A DNA stretch of 14,568 bases from Flavobacteriales bacterium UBA1531. Its GTDB lineage: Bacteria; Bacteroidota; Bacteroidia; Flavobacteriales_D; Sanyastnellaceae. The notes beneath the pieces are model-generated. The model was given only the letters and a program-made list of their open reading frames with translations. It was not told where the DNA came from and ran no database searches. The number at the start of each line of letters is the position of its first letter. The first letter of the stretch is position 1. Both the position numbers and the translations under genes were made by a program. Shown here piece after piece: positions 1 through 8,022 of this stretch. The stretch lies in assembly GCA_002323795.1 (NCBI GenBank), contig DCPZ01000050.1, positions 10,669 through 25,236 on the forward strand, written 5' to 3'.

Positions 1-1215
1 ATATTCGCTCAAATAAGCGAACGGAGCATTGAGGGTGCCATCCTTGGTGGTTTCTGATGCCCCATCCAAAATGCCATCCGCATCACCCAAAACAAGCAAG
101 GGAATAACATGTTCCATCAATTCTTGACCAAAGCCGGCGGAAGCGTCACGTGGAAGTTCGCAAGGAAGGTTGTCTACTGCCATGATCGTGATGCAATTGG
201 CATCATTCACTTCGCACTCCTGCTGCGATTGAGGATGGTAACCATACAGCGGATGAGCGATGGTTGAAGGGCGAATGGTGCATGCGACAGGACCATCAAT
301 ATCACACGATATGTCCGCGACGACTTTCAAATTCCATTCGGGATGCTGCATGTCCTCGCGCGTGAATAAATATGGCGACCCTTCGGCCCAGAAATGGCCT
401 GCAATGAATAGGTCTCCACGCTGAGCAAATGGCATGAATGTGCTCTCAAACATCATGGGCTCAGCGATAAAGTTTTCCATATCAAATGGAGCACCATCCG
501 TGCGTTCATTGTAGTCACCAACGTCCAGATGAGTGTAAACTGGCTCCGGAAAATCCATGCGCAAAAAATCATCAGGGTGCACAGAGCGGATGTTCAGATG
601 ATCAAGCACCTCCTTTGCTCCTTGTCCAACCCTACCATAACCTGTCAAAATAATGCGAATATCATCCGGAAGGCGCACTCCTTTTGCGATAGAAAGCATG
701 TCGTTCAAATCCAAGCAGTCAATCGCACGAGGGATGGAAAAGCTCCCATTCCGTTCCCCCCATGCCCGAATTCCATTGTATGCTCCAACCAATCCAGCCC
801 AACGTCCAAAACCAATGATTCTCCGGCCACTTGGCCGCTTGAGCAATTCATAGTCGATGAGGCGAATTCTTTTGTTGAGGATTTCACCCAACAATCGGGC
901 ATTGTAAGGCTGCAATTTATGGGTATGACTAAAAAACAGGTACGTCTTGTCTGGAATCAATTCCTCGGCATTGACCTCCTTAACACCAATGAGCACATCA
1001 CGGTCACTCAGGTCTTCCTGCATCTTTATCCCCGCGGCCGCATATTCGGCATCTCGAATCCGACGAACTGGACTGGGTTGAACAACGATATCCAACTCAG
1101 AAAATCTTTCCTGAAGCAGAACACATTGATCAGGAGTCAATGGAACACGCTGGTCTGGAGGAGTTTTTCCTTCTCGGAGAATTCCCAAGCGCAAAGGGTT
1201 GTCGGATGTGTACAT
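1..1215 (-). CDS. Saccharopine/alanine dehydrogenase-family NAD(P)-dependent oxidoreductase (partial, 3' end cut by window)
   Basis: The reading frame is open from ATG 1215 to the window edge (405 codons, no stop), so only the last few residues should be missing. The N-terminus has the AlaDH/PNT-type pattern REGKTPPDQRVPLTP (residues 14-28). VKEV (K79) and FFSHTHK (H97) fall where yeast saccharopine dehydrogenase Lys1 has its catalytic Lys and His. A Rossmann segment with GYGRVGQG follows, then VVADISCDIDGP and near the C-terminus MAVDNLPCELPRDAS, which resembles the Lys1 segment IDHLPSLLPREAS. Family members make or oxidise an amino acid with NAD(P) in the cytoplasm. Bacteroidota homologues are variously called alanine dehydrogenase, saccharopine dehydrogenase or plain oxidoreductase, so the substrate is open. 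In-frame stops lie about 60 bases upstream of ATG 1215, with no other ATG between. It follows the TonB-like gene after 94 bases. Confidence 0.88.
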   Translation of the reverse strand, partial: MYTSDNPLRLGILREGKTPPDQRVPLTPDQCVLLQERFSELDIVVQPSPVRRIRDAEYAAAGIKMQEDLSDRDVLIGVKEVNAEELIPDKTYLFFSHTHKLQPYNARLLGEILNKRIRLIDYELLKRPSGRRIIGFGRWAGLVGAYNGIRAWGERNGSFSIPRAIDCLDLNDMLSIAKGVRLPDDIRIILTGYGRVGQGAKEVLDHLNIRSVHPDDFLRMDFPEPVYTHLDVGDYNERTDGAPFDMENFIAEPMMFESTFMPFAQRGDLFIAGHFWAEGSPYLFTREDMQHPEWNLKVVADISCDIDGPVACTIRPSTIAHPLYGYHPQSQQECEVNDANCITIMAVDNLPCELPRDASAGFGQELMEHVIPLLVLGDADGILDGASETTKDGTLNAPFAYLSEY

Positions 1216-1309
1216 CGCCGAATCAAATGTCAATTCAAAAAACCAAGGTACTTCATGTACTTTCAGAAACCGAGACTGCTAGACAACTTTTCATTGCTCA
1301 TTCTGATGA

Positions 1310-2068
1310 TCACTTTTGAGCCAGAAAACGGTAATTAAGCCGGCCCTCTGTGGTTTCGACTACTGCCGCATCAAAAATCGAGGCTCGGGCACTTTCCAAC
1401 GCCGCACGTGCGATGCAGTTATCCGCTTCGGATTCAAGTTTTGGTTGTCCAAGAGCGTCAAAAACCGTTACATCGAAAATTTTGGCGCTGCTTACCCTGC
1501 CGTCATTGGAAACCTTGATCACAATTGAGACGGTGCCAGCAACCTGGCATTTGTAGCCGGGAACCGGGAGTGTGCGATGCATCCTCCCTTCCAAGATGTA
1601 GGATACGGTCACCTGACCATCATAGCGCTTGTCCCATTCTGTGAGGGTCCTGATATCGTCATTTGCGCCGTCATTAGGAACTCCTGCCAAATCGAACTCC
1701 TTTTGTTCGCTCGCCAAGCGTTCGAATTCAGCCTTTTCCATCGCTCGCAATTCTGCCTCCACTGATTGGGATAAACCTTGCATCTCGCTCGCCGAGGAGC
1801 GGCGGTCTCCAGATCGCTCAGCGCCTTCATTCGCTGTAAGGTTTGCCACCTGCTCATTGAGGCGAGATTGAATCACTTCTTCAAAGGATTGCTCTTCAAG
1901 TTCTTCCATCGATGATTCGTCTATAAAATCAACCGATACAAACTGGTTCGACGGCACAGACTCGCTTCGTAACGGTTGCACGGACAAAACAAAAAGAATG
2001 GCAGCATGCAAAGCCAAGGTGATGGTCATGGCGACCCAAAACTGCCTCCGTGAAACCAAAATTCCCAT
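1310..2068 (-). CDS. TonB-like energy-transducer-type membrane protein
   Basis: The 252-residue product has a short basic N-terminus (SRRQ), one hydrophobic helix at about residues 10-28, a long acidic, Glu/Ser-rich linker (about 35-145) and a C-terminal alpha/beta module (about 172-252). That module has the TonB-C pattern: a strand VSIVIKVSNDGRVSSAKI, a helix rich in Ala/Ser, and a last strand LNYRFLAQK. Two cysteines (C174, C218) bracket the first half of the module, as I recall for Bacteroidota TonB-like proteins. By family, such proteins sit in the inner membrane and reach across the periplasm. No ExbB/ExbD genes lie in the window, so coupling to the proton motive force is unproven. The start is ambiguous: ATG 2068 lies two bases past the upstream stop, while TTG 2074 would overlap that stop. 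Either way it is tightly coupled to the upstream TPR gene. Confidence 0.8.
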   Translation of the reverse strand: MGILVSRRQFWVAMTITLALHAAILFVLSVQPLRSESVPSNQFVSVDFIDESSMEELEEQSFEEVIQSRLNEQVANLTANEGAERSGDRRSSASEMQGLSQSVEAELRAMEKAEFERLASEQKEFDLAGVPNDGANDDIRTLTEWDKRYDGQVTVSYILEGRMHRTLPVPGYKCQVAGTVSIVIKVSNDGRVSSAKIFDVTVFDALGQPKLESEADNCIARAALESARASIFDAAVVETTEGRLNYRFLAQK

Positions 2069-2070
2069 GA

Positions 2071-5000
2071 TCAATCGAGCACCATCGATGTCTCACGCTT
2101 CCATGTGACAGAAGTAATGCTGTGGTCTGCCTTGAAGTAATAAGTGCCCGTTTTCGTTACCACTTTGCGATAACGAGTCACTTTGTTTCCATCACGCACT
2201 GTGCGTTCGATCACCAAACCATTGGGAATATCGTAAGATTCCTCGCTCACACCTTGCAGCACATCTTCATCTCCTTCAGCCAACTGATAATCTTGCGGAG
2301 ACTTCACCGCCATTTTATCCAATCGTTCTTTTTCATCCTTGCGTTTATCATAAGCACGTTGCTGAGATTCCCGTTCTCGCTTCGAAAGCGCTCGATCAAC
2401 CTTTTTCGCTTGCCTTCTTGATGCAAACCAACGCTCTTGTGACCTCTCGTTTGCACCGCGACCTATTTCCCGATAACGCTTTGACGTGGATGCGATGTTT
2501 TCACTCGATACGCTACGCTTTTCTTCTGCGGAGCGTTTAATACCACGAAATAAATTCCGCCATGTTCTCTTTTTAGAATCCAAATCAGGCACATTCAACG
2601 TATAATCTCGGCCCCTATCCGATTGCATTCTCGTCTGGCTCGCCTTCTCGTTGGCTACTGCATCTTCCCCATTTTCAATCAATCGATTGGATCGAATCTG
2701 GGCCGCATTCTCCTTCTGACGGTATTCCTCTTGTTGTTCAACGAAGCTCGCTATGCGCTGTTCTTGATTTCGAACTGCGGTTTGTGCATTTGATTGGGCA
2801 AGGCGATCCAAATCTTCGTTTTGCCGCTGTCTTGTGGCTCTTCGGTCTACGGCGTTGGCTGCTGATTCCGAGATCAGTTCGGCCTGTGATCGCTTCGCCT
2901 CCTCCACTTTTGCTTTTCGAGCAATCGCCTCACTTCGAAGCGCTTCGCTGAAATAAGTCTCCACCTCATCTTCCTCAGACGCATTCAAATTAGCCATCAT
3001 TTGTTCAGCACGTTTTCGGTCCAATCCTGCCTGTACCTGGCGCTGCTTTTCCCGTTCTTTCTCCAATGCCGCAGTTTCATCCAAACGGCGCTGCCGTTCG
3101 GCATCCTGAGCCGCTCTCTCCATTTCTTCAGCAGACTCAAACTCCTGTTCTTCCCTGAGCCTTTGAGCCTCCCGGACAGCAGCGCGTTCTTCGAAGTCAT
3201 TGCCGTCTTCAGTTATGGCAGTCTCGCCCGCCTCGGCTTTGTCAATTCGACTCAACCGGCTTTTGGCATAACGATCGTTGGGCTTTACGCGCAATGCGGC
3301 ATCGTATCGACGACGCGACTCGGTCCAATTGGAAGCATCGAAGGCGTTGTCCGCTTCAGCAATCAAGGCATCGTATTCATCCTCTGTGGCCTCTGCAGCG
3401 GCACGTGCATTTGCCTCTGCCGCTTGACGAGCGGAACGCTCTGAGTCAATTTCCGCATCTGAATCGTCAGTCTGAGCTGCTGCTGCTCCCTCCCTACTCT
3501 CCTCCTCATCTCGATCAATCCGCTTCTTACGATCGTTCTTGTTTTCCGCTACTGAAGTACCGTCTTCACTTTCCTTGTCATCGGATTCGTCAATTCCTGC
3601 AGCTTCATTGATGCGTTGCTGCGCCTCATTGATGCGTTGCTGCGGATATCGTTCGTCAGGCAGAACTGCCAAAGCTTTCTCGTAAATGACAATAGCTGAT
3701 TCGTAATCATCATTCCGAAACAAGACATCCGCCTCATCATTGATGGCGTCGTATTTCCTGCGTTTCTCTTTCAATTCAGCACTTGCAGCAGCACGCTCAG
3801 CCGCAGCCAACTCTCTCGCAGCTCGAGCGGCTTGGTCCGAAAGCATTTCCTCAAGCCGTTCACGACTGGCCTCAGCCCGCTGTTGCCAAAATCGTTCGGC
3901 TGGCAACAAAAGACCCGCTTCCTCGTATTTGGCAAGCGCATTTTCGTAGTCATCGTCACGGAACATTTGATTCGCTTCATCAATCAATGCCTCGTATTGA
4001 ATGGTTCGCTCCACTATATCTGCAGCTTGAGAAGCGAGATCCGACTTCCTCGTTTCGGCTTCATCAATTTGGTTCTGGGGATACCGTTCACCAGGTTTCA
4101 AGACACTCGCCTCAGAATATAAATTTATCGCTCGGTCGTATTGCTCTCGCTCAAAATATTTGTCCGCATCTTCGATGATCTCCAAGTACTCAGCGTTTGA
4201 TTCGGACTCGGCTTGCATAGCCTCCTCTCGTTCATCGACCCGACGCAATCCCTCCCGAGGCTCACGAGCATCCGGCTGCAATTCCTTTGCCTCAGAAAAC
4301 GCATCCCGAGCCTTTTCCAAATCATCTCGCGACAGCGCTTGATCACCCTCATCAAGCAACGATTGAAATGCAGCTGCAGAGGCGTTGGAGGCATTGGCTG
4401 CATCCAACCCCGATTGAGCTTGATCACGTTTCGCAATGACTTCCTGTTCGTCGGGAAAGAGGGACAAGGCAGACTCATAAAAATCAATCGCTTTTTGCCA
4501 TTCTTTTGCAGCACCGGAGCGATCACCTTTTCTCACGAAATCGTCAAAATTCTCTCTCATGCGCTCCGATTCAGAATCGAGCCTTTCAAGACGCGCAAAT
4601 TCCGCATTCACCCTGTTGCGCATGCGAACCGTGTAATTGTTGTCAAAAACCACAGTGTTCTTATCTGGATCGTATTCGCCTCGTCCGTAGGCATCCTCAA
4701 AAATAGAAGCATCGAATCCGTTCGGCAGCGGAAGCATGGACATGTCGAGATCCATGTTGCGATTGCCAATCACGCCTTCTGGTATGCCCGAGGCATCTAC
4801 TTCAATTTGCTTGTTGCTGTGGCCATCAAGAACAAAGCTAAATGTGTAAAGGTGCCTGAGCGGAAGTTCAAAATCGTAATCACCTTTGGCACTGGTTGTC
4901 AATTGATCAAACAGCACTCCGTCTTGGTACACAATGACGTCCACGCCCGGCAGTCGTTTGTTTGCATCCTCTAACTTCACTGAACCAAAAACGAGGAATA

Positions 5001-5157
5001 AATCTTCCTGTGCCATTGATTCCATAACAACAAACAAGGCCAAAATCAATGCTGTACAGCCGAAAGCTACTCGACGAATGCCCGGACAAATGCTCAAAGG
5101 CACACGAAAAAATGCAGCAGACTTTCCAAATGTTCTCGATTCAATCGACTTTTGCAT
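2071..5157 (-). CDS. Large exported TPR and coiled-coil protein with N-terminal carboxypeptidase-regulatory-like domain
   Basis: The product is 1028 residues from ATG 5157. A basic stretch and hydrophobic segment (about 28-50, ending ESMAQ) look like a signal peptide or anchor. Residues 55-125 resemble a CarboxypepD_reg/CNA-B beta-sandwich (GSVKLEDANKRLPGVDVIVY). Six TPR-like units lie near 217, 267, 327, 390, 473 and 595, sharing EAD..F...DY..A...Y..A..L.P.ERYPQ. Residues 650-850 are dominated by E, R, Q, A and K and should form long coiled coil. The last 55 residues form a separate small domain with strands (VIERTVRDG, TGTYYFKAD). This architecture recurs in Bacteroidota without a firm function; a scaffold role in the periplasm or envelope is inferred. 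An upstream ATG at 5199 would overlap the divergent gene by 7 bases, so 5157 is preferred. Its stop is immediately beside the start of the TonB-like gene. Confidence 0.85.
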   Translation of the reverse strand: MQKSIESRTFGKSAAFFRVPLSICPGIRRVAFGCTALILALFVVMESMAQEDLFLVFGSVKLEDANKRLPGVDVIVYQDGVLFDQLTTSAKGDYDFELPLRHLYTFSFVLDGHSNKQIEVDASGIPEGVIGNRNMDLDMSMLPLPNGFDASIFEDAYGRGEYDPDKNTVVFDNNYTVRMRNRVNAEFARLERLDSESERMRENFDDFVRKGDRSGAAKEWQKAIDFYESALSLFPDEQEVIAKRDQAQSGLDAANASNASAAAFQSLLDEGDQALSRDDLEKARDAFSEAKELQPDAREPREGLRRVDEREEAMQAESESNAEYLEIIEDADKYFEREQYDRAINLYSEASVLKPGERYPQNQIDEAETRKSDLASQAADIVERTIQYEALIDEANQMFRDDDYENALAKYEEAGLLLPAERFWQQRAEASRERLEEMLSDQAARAARELAAAERAAASAELKEKRRKYDAINDEADVLFRNDDYESAIVIYEKALAVLPDERYPQQRINEAQQRINEAAGIDESDDKESEDGTSVAENKNDRKKRIDRDEEESREGAAAAQTDDSDAEIDSERSARQAAEANARAAAEATEDEYDALIAEADNAFDASNWTESRRRYDAALRVKPNDRYAKSRLSRIDKAEAGETAITEDGNDFEERAAVREAQRLREEQEFESAEEMERAAQDAERQRRLDETAALEKEREKQRQVQAGLDRKRAEQMMANLNASEEDEVETYFSEALRSEAIARKAKVEEAKRSQAELISESAANAVDRRATRQRQNEDLDRLAQSNAQTAVRNQEQRIASFVEQQEEYRQKENAAQIRSNRLIENGEDAVANEKASQTRMQSDRGRDYTLNVPDLDSKKRTWRNLFRGIKRSAEEKRSVSSENIASTSKRYREIGRGANERSQERWFASRRQAKKVDRALSKRERESQQRAYDKRKDEKERLDKMAVKSPQDYQLAEGDEDVLQGVSEESYDIPNGLVIERTVRDGNKVTRYRKVVTKTGTYYFKADHSITSVTWKRETSMVLD
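3605..3644 (-). repeat. 21-bp in-frame tandem duplication inside the TPR gene
   Basis: The 19-base string TCATTGATGCGTTGCTGCG occurs exactly at 3605-3623 and 3626-3644, a period of 21 bases. On the coding strand it gives two back-to-back copies of the heptad QQRINEA (about residues 506-519), at the end of the fifth TPR-like unit. Because the unit is a multiple of three it adds one helical heptad without breaking the frame. It looks like recent slippage. Confidence 0.9.
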
Positions 5158-5192
5158 GCGATGGGTTTCAATCTTCCTTAGAACGTAAAAAT

Positions 5193-6329
5193 ATGGCATT
5201 TAGTTATTGGGAGTCAATGGAATGGCTAGAAGGTCATGATTTAATCGCAATCGGCGGCGGTATTGTTGGTATTTCAGCGGCTTTACGGGCCAAAACTATC
5301 CACCCCAACTGGAAGGTAGCAGTCATCGAACGAGATTCATTGGGCGGTGGCGGCAGCACCAAAAATGCCGGATTCGCCTGTTTTGGGAGTACAACAGAGC
5401 TTTTACATGACCGTAAAACCTTGGGAGATACCGAAGCTTTGTCGGTGCTTCAAAAGCGAATTTCCGGACTGCAACTGCTGCGCTCGACATTGGGTGATGA
5501 GGCCATTGGCTACCGAGCTTGTGGTAGTTTGGAGCTGATTAGAAAGGACGCCGGTTACGAAATGCCATCCCAAGAAATCATTGCAGAAATCAACGAATGG
5601 GCTGCGCAAGCAACGCACACAGCACAAACGTTTAAAATAACTTCTTCAAGTGAACTTCAGGGAATTGATGCCACCAAAATCAATGGTGCAATTGCATCAC
5701 CGCTTGAAGGAGCTTTGGACACCGGCAAAACAATGCTCGCTCTGCGGAACATGGCCCAAAGTCACGGAGTTCGAATTTTGTTAGGACTCAACGTCACCGA
5801 TTGGGAAGCTGGGAACTCAGTCCATCGTGTGCAAATTCAGCGTCAAAAAGGGCTCGGATTGGAGGATTCGATCTGGATAAATACCCCAAGGGTTGTCATC
5901 GCAACGAACGCATTTGCTCAGGAGCTCATGCCTTCGCTTGATGTAATACCGCAGCCCAACATTGTTCTGGTCACTGCTCCCATAGAAAAACTAAAGTTCA
6001 ATGGCACAGCACATATGGATGCGGGATACCTGTATGCGCGTAACATTCATAATCGCATGCTCATTGGAGGAGGACGGCACTGGGGGCTGGATAGCGAAGA
6101 AGAAATCATTCAAGCACTCAATGCCACGATGTGCAGCATTTTCCCATGTGCCCAATCAGCGGAAATCGAATACCAATGGACGGGGATTTTGGGCGTTGGG
6201 ATGACCCGAAAACCCATTGTCAAACGAATCCGCCCCGGTTGCGTAGCCGCTGTGCGAATGGGAGGCATGGGAGTAGCCATTGGCATGCAATTGGCCAAGG
6301 AAAGCGTCGATCTTCTGATTGCAGAATGA
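5193..6329 (+). CDS. FAD-dependent oxidoreductase, DAO (D-amino-acid oxidase-like) family
   Basis: The 378-residue product opens with SYWE, then a dinucleotide-binding segment DLIAIGGGIVGISAA (GGGIVG at 21-26) and the FAD-contacting acid in AVIERD. GGGGSTKNAGFACFGS follows, a strongly conserved patch in a Bacteroidota group of DAO-like proteins. The C-terminal part has the usual DAO return (MLIGGGRHWG, then GCVAAVRMGGMGVAIGMQLA), which completes the FAD site. The family oxidises amines or amino acids with FAD; the substrate cannot be read from sequence. There is no signal peptide, so it is probably cytoplasmic. ATG 5193 is chosen because the conserved SYWE motif starts right after it; longer versions reaching to 5049 read antisense through the divergent TPR gene. 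The next gene on the strand begins 85 bases after the stop, and I see no functional link to either neighbour. Confidence 0.87.
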   Translation: MAFSYWESMEWLEGHDLIAIGGGIVGISAALRAKTIHPNWKVAVIERDSLGGGGSTKNAGFACFGSTTELLHDRKTLGDTEALSVLQKRISGLQLLRSTLGDEAIGYRACGSLELIRKDAGYEMPSQEIIAEINEWAAQATHTAQTFKITSSSELQGIDATKINGAIASPLEGALDTGKTMLALRNMAQSHGVRILLGLNVTDWEAGNSVHRVQIQRQKGLGLEDSIWINTPRVVIATNAFAQELMPSLDVIPQPNIVLVTAPIEKLKFNGTAHMDAGYLYARNIHNRMLIGGGRHWGLDSEEEIIQALNATMCSIFPCAQSAEIEYQWTGILGVGMTRKPIVKRIRPGCVAAVRMGGMGVAIGMQLAKESVDLLIAE

Positions 6330-6414
6330 TACAATTGTTGTTGTCTTCGTAACCTTTTTGAAGGCACTCGCGTAAAGGGTCAAGATGAAATGTCACATTA
6401 AGACCCTCTATATC

Positions 6415-7947
6415 ATGCGAACAGCATACACCACATTTACGCTGGCAGCCTCCCTCTTAATCGGATCAGGCGCCTTTGCACAGACCGGATTCACTCTGGT
6501 CACTGGCCCCACAAGCTTTACAGGAGCATCCAATCTAGAAGATGGAATTCAAGTGGGTTCGTCTGGCATGTACGCCACTCAATTTGCAGTCATTACAGAT
6601 GTACTTCCCTTTCTTTCCGCCGATGCTCAAATGAACTGGGGTGCGCTGGGTTTGACTTCTTCAAAGCGACAGAATGAAATCTCTCAATGGTACGGAGTTG
6701 GTGCAGGTCTGCGCCTCCATCAGCCATATACGGAAGACCGAATCTTACAACCCTGGATCGGATTGGGTCTATCATTTATGCAGCAAAACAACTTTTCTGA
6801 CCTCGCCAATGCAGAAGGCACCTCTTACTTTCATTGGGAAGATGGTCAGGTCTACGACATGCCGGAAAACGCTGAGAATGCTGAAGTACTGGCTTCATCC
6901 TTGGCTCCAGATCATAATTTTGAAACAAAAACAGCCTCGGAGCAATCTTTGGCAATTCCAATTCAATTGGGTCTCAACTTGAACTTGTCTCCTCGCATTT
7001 ATGCCAGTGCATCATTTGCTGTTTTAGCCGGTAAAGAAGCCAGCTTAGATCCCCGTCCGGGATACAATGACATGATTACTACGGCTCAGGCTGGTTTGGG
7101 AATCCGAATTGGAAAAGCCTATGGTGAACCTGAAGTTGAGTATCCTGAAGAATGGTTGTTGATTGGAGATGACGCAGACTTAGACGGCATCATGGATAAA
7201 CGTGATCGCTGTCCAGGCACTCCTGAAAATGCACCGATTGATAAGCGAGGTTGCCCAACTGACTCCGACAAGGACGGAATTGCAGACTACCTCGACATCG
7301 AACCATTCTCAGCACATCGTCGCGTTAACGCTCAAGGGGTAGCGCTCACAGAAGAACAATGGGCTGTCGCCATGGCTCCGCAAAAGCAGACCCAAGATGC
7401 ATTTCAGAAAAACTTTTTACGGGTTGACTCCGAGGGCGCAACGAACGTTGTAACACCCGTTGATGCCAACGGCCGCACGCCTGCTGAATTGCGCTTGCTG
7501 AAGGCCTTTGGCTCCGAAAAATCGACCACAACAGTCAAAGCAAAGCGCTCGACTGCGATTCGAGCAGCCAAGCCAGCTTCAAAAGATCTGAGCGATGACT
7601 TTGGGAAACAAACCGGATTGTCCAATTACACAGCAGTGATGCCGGCCTTGCGCCCAAGTTTCCGTGTACAATTGGCTAAAGACATTCGCACACTAGACAT
7701 GAACGAGGTAACACCCTTGTTGGTAAAGGGCGATGTTGTTCAAAAGTTTGACAATTCAAGCGCTATGTGTTTCGTTTCCTCTGGAACTCTTGACTTGAAG
7801 CGAGCTGAAGCTATGGAGCAAGAACTTCATACAAGTGGTTTTGAAGATGCTCACATCATTGGTGAATTCAACGGTCGTTTGATGAGCCTAGACGCTGCTA
7901 AAGCCCTGCAAACGTCTTGGGAATCGACAGCTGCGCGGATGAATTGA
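6415..7947 (+). CDS. Secreted outer-membrane-type protein: beta-barrel-like region, TSP3 repeats and C-terminal SPOR domain
   Basis: From ATG 6415 the product is 510 residues. It starts with a clean signal peptide (MRTAYTTFTLAASLLIGSGAFA, cut before Q23). Residues about 24-240 have alternating hydrophobic strands and glycine turns such as WIGLGLSFM, LGLNLNLSP and AGLGIRIG, which suggests a small outer-membrane barrel. Residues about 252-295 are calcium-binding thrombospondin type-3 repeats (DADLDGIMDKRDRCPGTP, DSDKDGIADYLD). After a flexible linker, residues about 415-497 match the Bacteroidota form of SPOR: FRVQLA at the start, then RAEAMEQELHTSGFEDAHII and NGRLMSLDAAK. SPOR modules bind peptidoglycan, so the protein may tie the outer membrane to the wall in place of an OmpA C-terminal domain. 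An ATG at 6385, with a weak AAAGGG upstream, would add ten residues. A strong terminator follows the stop. Confidence 0.83.
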   Translation: MRTAYTTFTLAASLLIGSGAFAQTGFTLVTGPTSFTGASNLEDGIQVGSSGMYATQFAVITDVLPFLSADAQMNWGALGLTSSKRQNEISQWYGVGAGLRLHQPYTEDRILQPWIGLGLSFMQQNNFSDLANAEGTSYFHWEDGQVYDMPENAENAEVLASSLAPDHNFETKTASEQSLAIPIQLGLNLNLSPRIYASASFAVLAGKEASLDPRPGYNDMITTAQAGLGIRIGKAYGEPEVEYPEEWLLIGDDADLDGIMDKRDRCPGTPENAPIDKRGCPTDSDKDGIADYLDIEPFSAHRRVNAQGVALTEEQWAVAMAPQKQTQDAFQKNFLRVDSEGATNVVTPVDANGRTPAELRLLKAFGSEKSTTTVKAKRSTAIRAAKPASKDLSDDFGKQTGLSNYTAVMPALRPSFRVQLAKDIRTLDMNEVTPLLVKGDVVQKFDNSSAMCFVSSGTLDLKRAEAMEQELHTSGFEDAHIIGEFNGRLMSLDAAKALQTSWESTAARMN

Positions 7948-7973
7948 TCAATGCACTTCATCCCTGACATTCC

Positions 7974-8003
7974 AAAAAGCCACACCTTCCGGTGTGGCTT
8001 TTT
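7974..8003. terminator. Bidirectional intrinsic terminator
   Basis: AAAAAGCCACACC (7974-7986), loop TTCC, and GGTGTGGCTTTTT (7991-8003) form a perfect 13-bp stem. The A tract on one side and the T tract on the other give a U-run in both transcripts. It sits 26 bases after the stop of the TSP3/SPOR gene and 19 bases after the stop of the convergent COG2509 gene, so it should end both. Confidence 0.93.
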
Positions 8004-8022
8004 CATTTGAAATTGGATTCAT

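Noticed and set aside
1216..1309. Promoter for the dehydrogenase gene (GACATTTG on the minus strand) and a small GTAC...GTAC inverted repeat
   Set aside because: The box lacks the conserved first T and has no convincing -33 partner, and the stem is only four bases; neither is strong enough to list.
529..1338. Plus-strand open frame of 269 codons
   Set aside because: It lies antisense to the well-supported dehydrogenase gene (1-1215) and its translation is rich in Cys, Trp, Arg and Pro with no recognisable motif.
2122..4178. Several further plus-strand frames of 60-150 codons
   Set aside because: All are shadows of the TPR/coiled-coil gene; none has a plausible start context or protein-like composition.
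4213..4974. Plus-strand open frame of 253 codons
   Set aside because: It is antisense to the TPR gene. The biased, Glu/Ala/Arg-rich codons there leave the opposite strand free of stops, and the product shows no domain.
6330..6414. Promoter or regulatory element before the TSP3/SPOR gene
   Set aside because: TACAATTG just after the upstream stop is one mismatch from consensus but has no -33 element and would leave a long leader; I see nothing firm in this gap.
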